A stretch of DNA of 64,000 nucleotides. Origin: Vicinamibacterales bacterium. Lineage in GTDB: Bacteria > Acidobacteriota > Vicinamibacteria > Vicinamibacterales > UBA2999. A model generated the notes under the pieces. The model saw only the letters and a program-made list of their open reading frames with translations. It was not told where the DNA came from and ran no database searches. Each line of letters starts with the position of its first letter. Position 1 is the first letter of the stretch. Location: the NCBI GenBank assembly GCA_041659285.1, contig JBAZYO010000009.1:62001-126000 (forward strand), in the 5' to 3' direction. This document shows, one piece after another, positions 49,107-57,351 of this stretch. The translations under genes were made by a program, and so were the position numbers.

Positions 49107-51350
49107 ATGACTTCGATGACGCTATTGGTTCGGCCGCTCGCCCTGGTGCTGTTGCTCGCATCGGCCCTGGACGCCGCCGCGCAGACGTCGCAGAACGGCG
49201 GGATCGACTACGACACGGCCCGGCGCGATCGGCGCATGCAGGCGGCCCAGGCCCAGGGACCGATCGTGCTCGACGGCAAGCTGGACGAGGCGTCGTGGGC
49301 CGGCGCGCCGCTCGCCACGGGGTTCGTGCAGAACGATCCGCGCGAGGGCGAAGCGGCGACCTTCGACACCGAAGTGAAGCTGCTCTACGACGACCGCGCG
49401 CTCTACATCGGCGTGTTCGCCAAGGACCCCGAGCCCGGCCAGATCATCGTCAACGAACTGCGCAAGGACTTCAACACCGGGTCGGCCGACGGCTTCCAGG
49501 TGGTGATCGATACCTTCCACGACGAGCGCAACGGCTACCAGTTCGCCATCAACCCGATGGGGGCGAAGTGGGACTCGCAGATGTCGAACGAGGGCCGCGA
49601 CAACAACGCCAACTGGGACGGCATCTGGGACGTCGGCACCCGCATCGGCGAAGACGGCTGGTACGCGGAGATCGCGATCCCGTTCAAGACGCTGAAGTTC
49701 GGTCCCGAGGCGATGCAGACCTGGGGCATCAACTTCCAGCGCCGCCTCCGCCGCCTGAACGAGAACAGCTACTGGTCGCCGCTGCGCCGCATCCATCAGC
49801 TGTCGCGGGTGTCGATGGCCGGCACAGTCGAAGGCCTCCAGGGCCTGCGGCCGGGCGCCAACATCCGCGTCAAGCCGTACGCCCTGGCCAACCTGAACAA
49901 GCTGGCGGGCGTCGCCGTGGACAAGGACTACGACGCCGGCCTCGACGTGAAGTACGGCGTCACCTCTGGCCTGACCTGGGACTTCACCGTCAACACCGAC
50001 TTCTCGCAGGTGGAAGCCGACGAGCAGCAGGTCAACCTGACGCGCTTCAGCCTGTTCTTCCCGGAGAAGCGCGACTTCTTCCTGGAGAACTCGGGCGTGT
50101 TCCAGTTCGGCGCCGGCAACACCGGCGGCGGTGGTGGCGCCAACGGCGGGCGCCAGAACGCGTCGCAGGACATGATCTTCTTCTTCAGCCGGCAGATTGG
50201 CCTGTCGCCGACCGGCGATTCGATCCCGTTGCTGGCCGGCTCGCGCATCACCGGGCGGGCTGGCGGCTGGTCGGTCGGCGCGCTCAACATCCAGCAGCGC
50301 GAGAAGGACCTCAGCCCGTCCACCAACTTCACGGCGCTGCGGCTGCGGCGTGACATCCTCGCCAACTCCGACATCGGCGTGATGATGCTGAACAAGGATC
50401 CGCAGGGCTCGGATCACAACCGCGGGTTCGGCGCCGACGCCAACTTCCGCTTCTTCCGCGACTTCACGCTGAACTTCGCCGCGGCCAAGAGCGCGACGCC
50501 GGCCGAGCGCATTCCCGGCTCGGGCGACGACTTCTACTCGAAGAGCAGCTTCGGCTACCGCGGCAACGTCTGGGAAACGCGCGGCATGTTCCAGACCATT
50601 GGCGCGCGGTTCAACGACGAGATGGGCTTCGTGCCGCGGGTCGGCGTCGACAACGCCGAGGGCTACCTCGGCGCGCACCTGCGCCCGAAGCGCTTCCGGC
50701 GCTGGCTGCGCGAGACCTTCCCGCATTTCCAGATCGAGAACTTCACCAGGCGCAACGGCGGCGGGCTCGAATCGCGCTACATGGACTGGCACTGGCCAAT
50801 CACGCTGCAGAACAGCACGTTCATCGAGGTGGGCATCAACCCGAACGTCGAGGTGATCGACGACCGGTTCACCATCAACAGCCGGCGGCGCATTTTCGTC
50901 GAGCCGGGCCGCTATGAGTTCAAGGAGAACTTCATTCTCGCCAACACCAACAGCGCGGCGCCGTTCTCGATGAACCTGCGCTACGGCAACGGCGAGTTCT
51001 ACGACGGCTACCGCCGCAACTACACGCTGGGCGGGACGTTCCGGATGAACCAGCACCTGAACCTGTCGCTGAGCGATCAGATCAATGACATCGACCTGAC
51101 CTCCGGCTCGTTCGTCACGCACCTGGTGACCGGCCGCGTCAACTACTACTTCAGCACCAAGGTATTCGTGAACGCGCTGGTGCAGTACAACACCGACACC
51201 AACCAGTGGAGCTCGAACGTGCGGCTCGACATCATCCACCGCCCGCTGAGCGACATCTACCTGGTCTACAACGAACGGCACGACTCGCGGAGCGGCGCGA
51301 TGATCAGCCGGGCGGTGATTGCGAAGATGACTTACCTGCTCGCATTCTGA
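49107..51350 (+). CDS. DUF5916 outer-membrane protein with CBM9-like N-terminal domain
   Basis: 747 residues from ATG 49107 (ATG 49116 is possible), with a signal peptide ('LVRPLALVLLLASALDAAAQ'). The N-terminal domain (about 40-230) resembles carbohydrate-binding family 9 ('PIVLDGKLDEASWAGAPLATGFVQNDP', 'DGFQVVIDTFHDERNGYQFAINPMGAKWD', 'GWYAEIAIPFKTLKFG'). The rest is the DUF5916 barrel: 'TVNTDFSQVEADEQQVNLTRFSLFFPEKRDFFLENSGVFQFG', many alternating aromatic strands, and a terminal Phe as in outer-membrane barrels. The substrate is unknown; sugar or peptide binding at the surface is plausible. It converges on the acyltransferase-like gene. Confidence 0.9.
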   Translation: MTSMTLLVRPLALVLLLASALDAAAQTSQNGGIDYDTARRDRRMQAAQAQGPIVLDGKLDEASWAGAPLATGFVQNDPREGEAATFDTEVKLLYDDRALYIGVFAKDPEPGQIIVNELRKDFNTGSADGFQVVIDTFHDERNGYQFAINPMGAKWDSQMSNEGRDNNANWDGIWDVGTRIGEDGWYAEIAIPFKTLKFGPEAMQTWGINFQRRLRRLNENSYWSPLRRIHQLSRVSMAGTVEGLQGLRPGANIRVKPYALANLNKLAGVAVDKDYDAGLDVKYGVTSGLTWDFTVNTDFSQVEADEQQVNLTRFSLFFPEKRDFFLENSGVFQFGAGNTGGGGGANGGRQNASQDMIFFFSRQIGLSPTGDSIPLLAGSRITGRAGGWSVGALNIQQREKDLSPSTNFTALRLRRDILANSDIGVMMLNKDPQGSDHNRGFGADANFRFFRDFTLNFAAAKSATPAERIPGSGDDFYSKSSFGYRGNVWETRGMFQTIGARFNDEMGFVPRVGVDNAEGYLGAHLRPKRFRRWLRETFPHFQIENFTRRNGGGLESRYMDWHWPITLQNSTFIEVGINPNVEVIDDRFTINSRRRIFVEPGRYEFKENFILANTNSAAPFSMNLRYGNGEFYDGYRRNYTLGGTFRMNQHLNLSLSDQINDIDLTSGSFVTHLVTGRVNYYFSTKVFVNALVQYNTDTNQWSSNVRLDIIHRPLSDIYLVYNERHDSRSGAMISRAVIAKMTYLLAF

Positions 51351-51374
51351 CGGGAGGGAACTACCGGTCGGGAA

Positions 51375-52538
51375 CTACTTGAGGACCGGCGCGAAGATAC
51401 GGAAGGGGCCCGTGAGTTTCACGCCGGCCATGAGCCTATCCTTCCCCCGCACGATGCCGTAGAGAATCAGGCACAGCACGATCGTGGCCGTGAGCGAGGC
51501 GTCCAGCGGCAGCGCCCGCCGGAACGGCCGGCCCAGCACGCCGTAGACCATCTCGACGTGAATCCAGTAGACGAAGAGCGAAGAGCGCCCGAGCGTCGCC
51601 GTGACGCGGCCGGGCGTGTCGATTGAGAAGATGTGCGGGAACCGCGTGCGCATGAACACGTGGAAGCGATCGATTCCGCGGGCCATGGGCACCATCGCCG
51701 TGCAGATACCCAGCCTGATGAAGAAGAAGGTCGGCGAGCTCGTCCAGAAGTTCGCCACCGGATAGATCGATGGCTGGAAGGACGCCGCGTAGCCCAGGCC
51801 GATGCCGGCGGCGCCCGCGGCCAGCAGCACGAGCTGCAACCGGATCTCCTGTTGGCGCGTCCGCGCCGCGTGGATGGCCTCACCCACGATCGCCCCCGCC
51901 AGCAGGAAGCCGGCCCACGGGAACAGCGCAAAGTTCGTGCGGCCCGGCAGCGGGCGGATGTAGGCCTCAATCGGATCGGGCAAGACCGCCAGCATGCCTG
52001 CTTCGCGAACGAGCGGCGTCGCCATCGTCACCGCCGTCGTCGCCAGGGCAAACAGCACCATGCGGGCGGCGCGCGATTCGGACGCCCGCCAGATCAGCGC
52101 CGCGGCGATCATCGCCAGGCCCATCACGTTGAGGATGTCCACCTTGAGGAAATTGCTGAGGGCGCCCCACCCCAGCAGCTGCGACTGCAGTCGGAAGAGG
52201 AAGGCGAGGGCAAAGACCTGGGCGCCGCGCTTGAGCGCCAGGTGCGCGGCGCCGGCGTGCGCGAGGGACGCGGCCCGCACCGAGGCCGCCATCGACAACG
52301 ACAGCCCGGCGAGAAACAGGAACAGCGGCGCCGCGAGACCAGCCACGAACACCGTCTGCATGTAGAGCCCGCCCTGCCGGTCGGCCTCGCGCGTCCACGC
52401 GTCGTTGACATGGGCCAGCACCATGATGATGACGGCGACGCCGCGCGCCCAGTCGAGATAGACCTTGCGGTCGGCCGTGCTCAGGGCAGGACCTCGAACG
52501 AGGTGTCGAACTGGATGTCTTCGCGCAGCGAGTGCCAC
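51375..52538 (-). CDS. Acyltransferase-like polytopic membrane protein (DUF1624/OpgC type)
   Basis: 387 residues with about ten membrane helices. The start of the domain, 'RKVYLDWARGVAVIIMVLAHVNDAWT', has the Arg-Gly and His pattern of the heparan-alpha-glucosaminide acetyltransferase/DUF1624 and OpgC-like families. Others are 'LFLFLAGLSLSMAAS', 'TNFALFPWAGFLLAGAIVGEA' and 'TLGRSSLFVYWIHVEMVYG'. It may transfer an acyl group across the inner membrane to a glycan. The ATG at 52538 overlaps the upstream osmC gene by 58 bp, and the first 20 residues look non-family; a non-ATG start near 52484 is possible. Confidence 0.78.
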   Translation of the reverse strand: MALAARRHPVRHLVRGPALSTADRKVYLDWARGVAVIIMVLAHVNDAWTREADRQGGLYMQTVFVAGLAAPLFLFLAGLSLSMAASVRAASLAHAGAAHLALKRGAQVFALAFLFRLQSQLLGWGALSNFLKVDILNVMGLAMIAAALIWRASESRAARMVLFALATTAVTMATPLVREAGMLAVLPDPIEAYIRPLPGRTNFALFPWAGFLLAGAIVGEAIHAARTRQQEIRLQLVLLAAGAAGIGLGYAASFQPSIYPVANFWTSSPTFFFIRLGICTAMVPMARGIDRFHVFMRTRFPHIFSIDTPGRVTATLGRSSLFVYWIHVEMVYGVLGRPFRRALPLDASLTATIVLCLILYGIVRGKDRLMAGVKLTGPFRIFAPVLK

Positions 52539-52885
52539 ACGGAACAGTACTTGTCGTGCGACAACTGGATGGCGCGCTCCACCGCCTGCGCCGGCACGGC
52601 GCCGGTGATCTTGAAATGCAGGTCGAAGCCGGTGAAGCGGCGCGGCGGCTCCTCGCGGCGGTGCCCTGTGATCGTCGCTTCAAGAGCCGAGAAGGGATGG
52701 CGGCCCTTGGTGACGATGTCGGCGACGTCGATGGCCATGCAGCCGGCCAGGGCCATGGCCAGCGCCTGGACAGGCGACGGCCCCGCGGTGCTGTCGCTAT
52801 CGAGCGTGATTTCAGTGGTGCCGGCGCGCGCGCTGAATCGCAGGTCTCCTTGCCACACGAGGGTCGCGTCGATCGGGGGTTTCAC
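52481..52885 (-). CDS. OsmC-family protein
   Basis: 134 residues from the GTG at 52885, which gives the usual OsmC length. 'TEITLDSDSTAGPSPVQALAMALAGCMAIDVADIVTKGR' contains the first active Cys, and 'RAIQLSHDKYCSVWHSLRED' the second. These Cys pairs reduce organic or fatty-acid peroxides in OsmC/Ohr proteins. The frame is open further upstream but crosses a perfect inverted repeat, so it is not coding there. Which OsmC subgroup (osmotic stress or Ohr) is not clear. It precedes the acyltransferase-like gene on the same strand. Confidence 0.88.
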   Translation of the reverse strand: MKPPIDATLVWQGDLRFSARAGTTEITLDSDSTAGPSPVQALAMALAGCMAIDVADIVTKGRHPFSALEATITGHRREEPPRRFTGFDLHFKITGAVPAQAVERAIQLSHDKYCSVWHSLREDIQFDTSFEVLP

Positions 52886-52897
52886 GCCAGCAGTATA

Positions 52898-52980
52898 GGG
52901 ATGATTGGGGTCAGGCCACGAAAATCGCCCTTGTGACCCGTGAGGAAGGGCGATTTTCGTGGCCTGACCCCAATCATCCC
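52898..52980. repeat. Perfect 35-bp inverted repeat (REP-like palindrome)
   Basis: The 35-bp arm at 52898-52932 is the exact reverse complement of 52946-52980, separated by 13 bp. Each arm contains ATTGGGGTCAG and CGAAAATCGCCC cores. Such long identical arms with a GGGGTCAG end resemble REP elements mobilised by Y1 (RAYT) transposases; no such transposase gene is in the window. It could also act as a terminator for RNA from either side, since it forms an extremely stable hairpin between osmC and blaI. Confidence 0.9.
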
Positions 52981-53021
52981 TTGCGTCTGGAGTTCCGAAG
53001 GGTTGCACTGGATACGCCGGT

Positions 53022-53039
53022 GTGCTAAATATTCAGCAC
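53022..53039 (+). promoter_or_regulatory. Likely BlaI-type operator and promoter region
   Basis: GTGCT-N8-AGCAC is an inverted repeat with an AT-rich centre, 17 bp before the blaI-like start; a further TAGCA lies at the start codon. A TTGCAC at 53003-53008 could serve as -35, with TAAATA as a weak -10 inside the palindrome. The placement suits autorepression by the BlaI-like protein. Confidence 0.5.
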
Positions 53040-53055
53040 TTGCGGTATTTTTAGC

Positions 53056-53433
53056 ATGACCACCAACGACCCGCTTTCCCGGCGCGAACGGCAGATCCTC
53101 GACATCCTCTACGCCAAGGGCACGGCGACCGTGGCCGACGTGCAGGACGCCCTGCCCGATCCGCCCAGCTACTCCGCCGTGCGCGCGCTCCTGCGGATCC
53201 TCGAAGAAAAGGGCCACGCCCGCCACCAGTCGCAGGGCACGCGCTACCTCTACCTGCCGATGGTGCCCCGCGAGCGGGCGCGCAACTCCGCTCTCACCCG
53301 GATCGTCAAGACGTTTTTCGATGGTTCGGCCGCGCAGGCCGCAGCCGCGCTGGTCGATTCCGGATCGCTGTCTGACGAAGACCTGACCAACCTGTCGGCG
53401 CTCATCGAACGCGCGCGGAAGGAAGGACGCTGA
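53056..53433 (+). CDS. BlaI/MecI/CopY-family repressor
   Basis: 125 residues. Winged helix 'LSRRERQILDILYAKGTATVADVQDALPD', with the recognition part 'SYSAVRALLRILEEKGHARHQSQGTRYLYLPMVPRERAR', and a short dimerisation tail ('RIVKTFFDGSAAQAAAALV'). In classical systems the M56 protease partner leads to cleavage of the repressor, relieving repression. Here the next gene is such a protease, and its ATG shares one base with this stop (TGATG). The operon ends with a permease, not a beta-lactamase. Confidence 0.92.
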   Translation: MTTNDPLSRRERQILDILYAKGTATVADVQDALPDPPSYSAVRALLRILEEKGHARHQSQGTRYLYLPMVPRERARNSALTRIVKTFFDGSAAQAAAALVDSGSLSDEDLTNLSALIERARKEGR

Positions 53434-54908
53434 TGGACCTCGAGCTGATCCTGCGGACGTCGATGCTGCTGGCGGCCGCTGCCGTCCTGGCGCGATTGCT
53501 CCACCGCGCCGCGCCTTCCACGCGCCATCTGGTCTGGCACCTCGCCATCGTCTTCGTGGTGCTCGCCCCGTTGCTCGCCCCGTTCGCGCCCCCAATAAGG
53601 GTGCCCAAGATCAAGGTGCTCATGGTGCGTGCGGTGCCGGAGGTGCCAAGTGCTGTGGTGCCGGTGCCTGGTGTGCCAAGTGCATTGGCGCCGGTGCCCG
53701 GCACGCCTGGCACCCTTGGTACTGTTGGCACCGATGCACTGGGCACCTTCGGAACCGTACGCACGCTCGGCACTTGGGTCGTGGGCTCGTGGTTCCTAGT
53801 GTGCTGGGTCTCGAGCGGTCTCTCGGTGAGGCGTGGTTCGAAGCCGGCGCCTGGTGAATGGATCGCCGAAGCACGGAGCGCGGCGGCACGCCTCGGCTTC
53901 ACCGGCTCGCTCGATGTCCGCCAGACGCTCCAGGACGGCAGCCCACACGTCGCCGGGCTGTTCCAGTCGGTCGTGATGATGCCGCCGTCTGCGGCGCAGT
54001 GGTCCGCTGAAGAGCGCCAGGCCGCTTTCGTGCACGAACTCACGCACATCCGGCGGCGCGATCGCCGGACGCAGGCCATCGCACAACTCGCGTGCGCGAT
54101 CTACTGGTTCAACCCGCTGGTGTGGCACGCCGCCGCCGGCCTCGCGCGCGAGCGGGAACGGGCCTGTGACGACGAAGTCCTGCGCCTCGGCGTGAAGCCG
54201 TCGGCGTATGCGACGTTGCTCCTTGACCTGGCGCGCCGGCCGGCGGCGTGGACACCGGCGACCGCACTCAGCATGGCGCGACCGGCGGCCGTCGAGGGCC
54301 GGCTCCTGATGATCCTCGCGGCTGTGGTCCACACGCCGCGGCGCTCAACCAAGTGGCTCGTCGGCGCGACGGTGGCGGGGTTGACCACTGCCATCCTCGG
54401 CGCCCAGCCCTCGGCGCCGGTCGATCAGAGCTCGCCGGCGCCCCGACCGTCCGCGGTCGCGACCGCCGAGCCCGCCGCGATCGTACGGCCGCAGGAGGTG
54501 CTGCAACTTGATGACGTCCACGCCGCGCCGGGCCTCACCGACACGCTGGTCCGCGCCCTCGGGGATGCCAGCGGACAGGTCCGTGAGCAGGCCGCCCTTG
54601 GCCTGGCGCTCACGCCCGGCAATGACGTCATCGACCCGCTGCTGACGGCGCTGAAGGACCGCGATTCGCAGGTGCGCGAAAAGGCCGCCATCGGCCTGGC
54701 GTTCCGTCGCGACCCCCGCATCATCGAGCCCCTGCTTGGCGCCCTGACCGACGACGACGGTCAGGTGCGGGAGAAGGCGGCGATCGCGCTCGGCGCCAGC
54801 GGCGACCCGCGCGCGTACGAGGCACTGAAACGGGCGACCGCCGATCCGGATCCCCAGGTTCGTGAGAAGGCCGTGGCCGGACTGGTGTTGCTGGGACTCC
54901 GCCAGTGA
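53433..54908 (+). CDS. M56 (BlaR1-like) membrane protease with HEAT repeats
   Basis: 491 residues. Membrane helices at the N-terminus (about 5-20 and 33-50) flank a Val/Pro/Gly/Thr-rich insert (about 56-112) encoded by GGTGCC/GGCACC repeats. A further helix precedes the M56 catalytic region: zinc motif H-E-L-T-H at residues 201-205, and 'CAIYWFNPLVWHAAAGLARERERACDDEVL', as in BlaR1/MecR1. A last helix (about 305-325) leads to the outside C-terminus. There, in place of a penicillin-binding sensor, lie four HEAT-like repeats (about 365-490: 'QVREQAALGLAL', 'QVREKAAIGLAF', 'QVREKAAIALGA', 'QVREKAVAGLVL'). The signal is therefore not a beta-lactam. It overlaps the ADOP gene by 4 bp. Confidence 0.9.
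   Translation: MDLELILRTSMLLAAAAVLARLLHRAAPSTRHLVWHLAIVFVVLAPLLAPFAPPIRVPKIKVLMVRAVPEVPSAVVPVPGVPSALAPVPGTPGTLGTVGTDALGTFGTVRTLGTWVVGSWFLVCWVSSGLSVRRGSKPAPGEWIAEARSAAARLGFTGSLDVRQTLQDGSPHVAGLFQSVVMMPPSAAQWSAEERQAAFVHELTHIRRRDRRTQAIAQLACAIYWFNPLVWHAAAGLARERERACDDEVLRLGVKPSAYATLLLDLARRPAAWTPATALSMARPAAVEGRLLMILAAVVHTPRRSTKWLVGATVAGLTTAILGAQPSAPVDQSSPAPRPSAVATAEPAAIVRPQEVLQLDDVHAAPGLTDTLVRALGDASGQVREQAALGLALTPGNDVIDPLLTALKDRDSQVREKAAIGLAFRRDPRIIEPLLGALTDDDGQVREKAAIALGASGDPRAYEALKRATADPDPQVREKAVAGLVLLGLRQ
53599..53777. repeat. GGTGCC / GGCACC repeat tract within the M56 gene
   Basis: In the first half of the tract GGTGCC or GTGCC recurs at irregular 6-12 bp steps; in the second half the reverse complement GGCACC recurs. 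The tract is in frame and gives a Val-Pro-x, then Gly-Thr-rich segment between membrane helices. The same GTGCC core forms the repeats at 3056-3100. The opposed halves can fold on each other. Confidence 0.8.
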
Positions 54909-57322
54909 CCAGCATCCTGTCGGATCTGCGGCATGGGCTGCGCGTGCTGGTGCGCACGCCGCTCTTCACGTTGTGCACGATTGCGGCGCTAGCCATCGGG
55001 ATTGGAGCGACCACGGCCCTGTTCAGCGTGGTGAACGCGCTGCTCATCAAGCCGCTGCCCTATGCCGACGCCGACCGGCTCGTCGTGGTGTGGGAGCACA
55101 ACCTGCCTCGCAACCGCGCGCGCAATGTCGTGAGTCCCGCCAACTACCTCGAGTGGAAGTCCCGCAACCGCTCGTTTGAACGCCTGGCGGCGTTCACGCA
55201 GAACCGCGTCACCCTGACCGGCAACGGCGATCCCCAGGAACTGGCCACCATCGTCGTCACCAGCGACCTGATCGATGTGCTGGGCGTGGCGCCGATGCTC
55301 GGGCGCGGTTTTGTCGAAGGCGAGGACCAGGAAGGCGCGGCGCGCACGATGATCGTGTCGCACGCGACGTGGCTGCGGCAGTTTGGCGGCGACCCCGGCG
55401 TGGTGGGCCGGGCCGTCACCATCAACGGCGAGCCGATGACCGTGGTCGGCGTGATGCCGCGCAGCTTCGAGGTTTTCGGGTTGCCGGCGGATGTGTATAC
55501 GCCATTCCGCCTGGGCCCATCGGCACGGCGATTCTCCGGACGCAGCATCGTCGTGCTGGGCCGCCTCAAGCCCGGCGTGACGCGCGACCAGGCGCAGGCA
55601 GAGATGGAAAGCGTCATGGCCGACCTGCGCCGCGAGCAGCCCGACTTCAACACCGGGTGGACGGCCAACGTCGTGCCCCTTCGCGAACAGCTGGTCGGTG
55701 ACGTGCGCCTCGCCGTGCTCGTGCTGTTCGGCGCCGTCGGCGCCGTGCTGTTGATCGCGTGCGGCAACATCGGCAGCCTGATGCTGACCCGCGCGTCGGG
55801 GCGAAGGCGCGAGCTGGCCATCCGCTCCGCCGTGGGCGCGGGCACCGGCCGCCTGCTGACGCAATTGGCGTGCGAGTCGCTGATGCTGTCGCTCGCGGGC
55901 GGTGCGCTGGGCGTGCTACTCGCCGGCTGGATTCTCAGCGGCCTATCGTCCTGGGTGGCGACGCGGCTACCGATTCCCCTGCTCTCGCAGGTGTCGATGG
56001 ATCCGAGCGTGCTCGCGTCCGCAGCCGTGGTCACCTTCTTTACCACGGTGGTCTGCGGCCTGGCGCCGGCGCTCGGCGCCACCGGCGGCTCGCTGGTGAC
56101 GGCACTTCGTGACGGCGCGCCGAGCCTGTCGGGGACCGCGCGCGGACGCGTGGTGCGCCAGGGCTTTGTCATCGGCGAAATTGCGCTGGCGCTCACCGTG
56201 CTCTGCGGCGCCGGCCTGCTGGGCCGAAGCCTGCTCGAACTGCAGAACGTGAATCCCGGCTTCTCGACGGGTTCGGCGCTGTCGCTGCGCGTGACGCTGC
56301 CCCAACGGTCATATGCCAATTCCGATGCGCAGCACGCCTTTCACATGCGCGTCATGGAGGGGCTGCGAGGTTTGCCTGGAGCCACCGCGGCCGGCGGCAC
56401 GTCCTTCCTGCCGCTCGCCGGGGTCGGTCCGGCGACGTCGTTCTGGCGCGCCGACGCGCCCCAGCCGCCACCCGCCGAGCGCCCGGTCGTTGACGCGCGG
56501 CCGGTCACCACCGGCTACTTCGAGGCGATGAACATCCGGTTGCTGGCCGGACGGGACGTGGCGGAGGCTGACACCGAGGACCATGATCCGGTCGCAGTGA
56601 TCAACGAGACGTTCGCGCGGCAAATCTATCCGGGCGACAACCCCATTGGCCGGCGCTTCATCCTGAACCTCGGCAACGCCAGGCCTCACGAGATCATCGG
56701 CGTGGTCGGCGACGTGAAACTCGCATCGCTCGAGGGCGAGATCCGGCCGACGGCCTACCTGTCGTCGCGCCAGTACGCATTCGGGATGATGACCTACGTG
56801 GTACGAACCACGTCCGACCCCGGGCGGCTGGCGCCCGCGGCGGTGCGCGTAGTCCGCGAGATCGATCCGTTGCTGCCGGTATCGGCGGTGCGGCCACTCG
56901 ATGCGGTGTTCGCGGAATCGATCGCGCGGCCGCGGCTCATCGCGGCGGCGATGAGCGTGTTCGCCGCGGCCGCACTGTTGCTGGCCGCCCTCGGTGTCTA
57001 CGGCATCGTGGCCTACTCGGTGTCGCAGCGGACACGGGAGTTCGGCATCCGGGTGGCTCTCGGCGCGCGGCCGGCGCAGATCGTCGGCATGGTCGTCGGC
57101 CAGAACCTTCGGGTCGTGGCACTGGGCATCGCCGTGGGGCTGCTGTGCGCCGTTCCCGCCACGCGCGTCCTGCGAGGGTTGCTGTTCCAGGTGGGGCCCA
57201 ACGACCCGGCTACGTTCATCGCGATCGGCGTGACGTTGACGCTGGTGGCGGTGGTGGCGGCGTACTTGCCGGCGCACCGCGGCACGCGCATCGATCCGGT
57301 CGTGACGTTGAAGGTGGAGTGA
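54905..57322 (+). CDS. ADOP-family (duplicated FtsX) ABC permease
   Basis: 805 residues from a GTG overlapping the M56 stop. The structure is a duplicated MacB permease: each half has a helix, a periplasmic MacB_PCD domain and three helices with an FtsX core. Half one starts 'LRHGLRVLVRTPLFTLCTIAALAIGIGATTALFSVVNALLIKPLPY' and contains 'GNIGSLMLTRASGRRRELAIRSAVGAGTGRLLTQLACESLML'. Half two ends 'YGIVAYSVSQRTREFGIRVALGARPAQIVGMVVGQNLRVV' and 'RGTRIDPVVTLKVE'. This is the 'acidobacterial duplicated orphan permease' layout, normally not adjacent to an ATPase gene, and none is here. Its export substrate is unknown. Confidence 0.93.
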   Translation: MTSILSDLRHGLRVLVRTPLFTLCTIAALAIGIGATTALFSVVNALLIKPLPYADADRLVVVWEHNLPRNRARNVVSPANYLEWKSRNRSFERLAAFTQNRVTLTGNGDPQELATIVVTSDLIDVLGVAPMLGRGFVEGEDQEGAARTMIVSHATWLRQFGGDPGVVGRAVTINGEPMTVVGVMPRSFEVFGLPADVYTPFRLGPSARRFSGRSIVVLGRLKPGVTRDQAQAEMESVMADLRREQPDFNTGWTANVVPLREQLVGDVRLAVLVLFGAVGAVLLIACGNIGSLMLTRASGRRRELAIRSAVGAGTGRLLTQLACESLMLSLAGGALGVLLAGWILSGLSSWVATRLPIPLLSQVSMDPSVLASAAVVTFFTTVVCGLAPALGATGGSLVTALRDGAPSLSGTARGRVVRQGFVIGEIALALTVLCGAGLLGRSLLELQNVNPGFSTGSALSLRVTLPQRSYANSDAQHAFHMRVMEGLRGLPGATAAGGTSFLPLAGVGPATSFWRADAPQPPPAERPVVDARPVTTGYFEAMNIRLLAGRDVAEADTEDHDPVAVINETFARQIYPGDNPIGRRFILNLGNARPHEIIGVVGDVKLASLEGEIRPTAYLSSRQYAFGMMTYVVRTTSDPGRLAPAAVRVVREIDPLLPVSAVRPLDAVFAESIARPRLIAAAMSVFAAAALLLAALGVYGIVAYSVSQRTREFGIRVALGARPAQIVGMVVGQNLRVVALGIAVGLLCAVPATRVLRGLLFQVGPNDPATFIAIGVTLTLVAVVAAYLPAHRGTRIDPVVTLKVE

Positions 57323-57331
57323 AGGCCGGCC

Positions 57332-57351
57332 GGGCGCGCGAGAGTGCGCCC
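57332..57351. terminator. Hairpin between convergent ADOP and GNAT genes
   Basis: GGGCGC / GCGCCC, a 6-bp stem with an 8-nt loop filling the gap between two convergent stops. Without a U-tract it is only a candidate for a shared transcription end. Confidence 0.35.

Noticed and set aside
49122..51281. A 719-codon minus-strand frame opposite the DUF5916 gene
   Set aside because: The translation is Val/Ala/Asp/Arg-biased without recognisable motifs; the plus strand has a signal peptide, family motifs and a terminal Phe.
52882..53595. A minus-strand frame across the inverted repeat and the blaI gene
   Set aside because: It reads through both arms of the palindrome and the antisense of blaI, and has no protein features.
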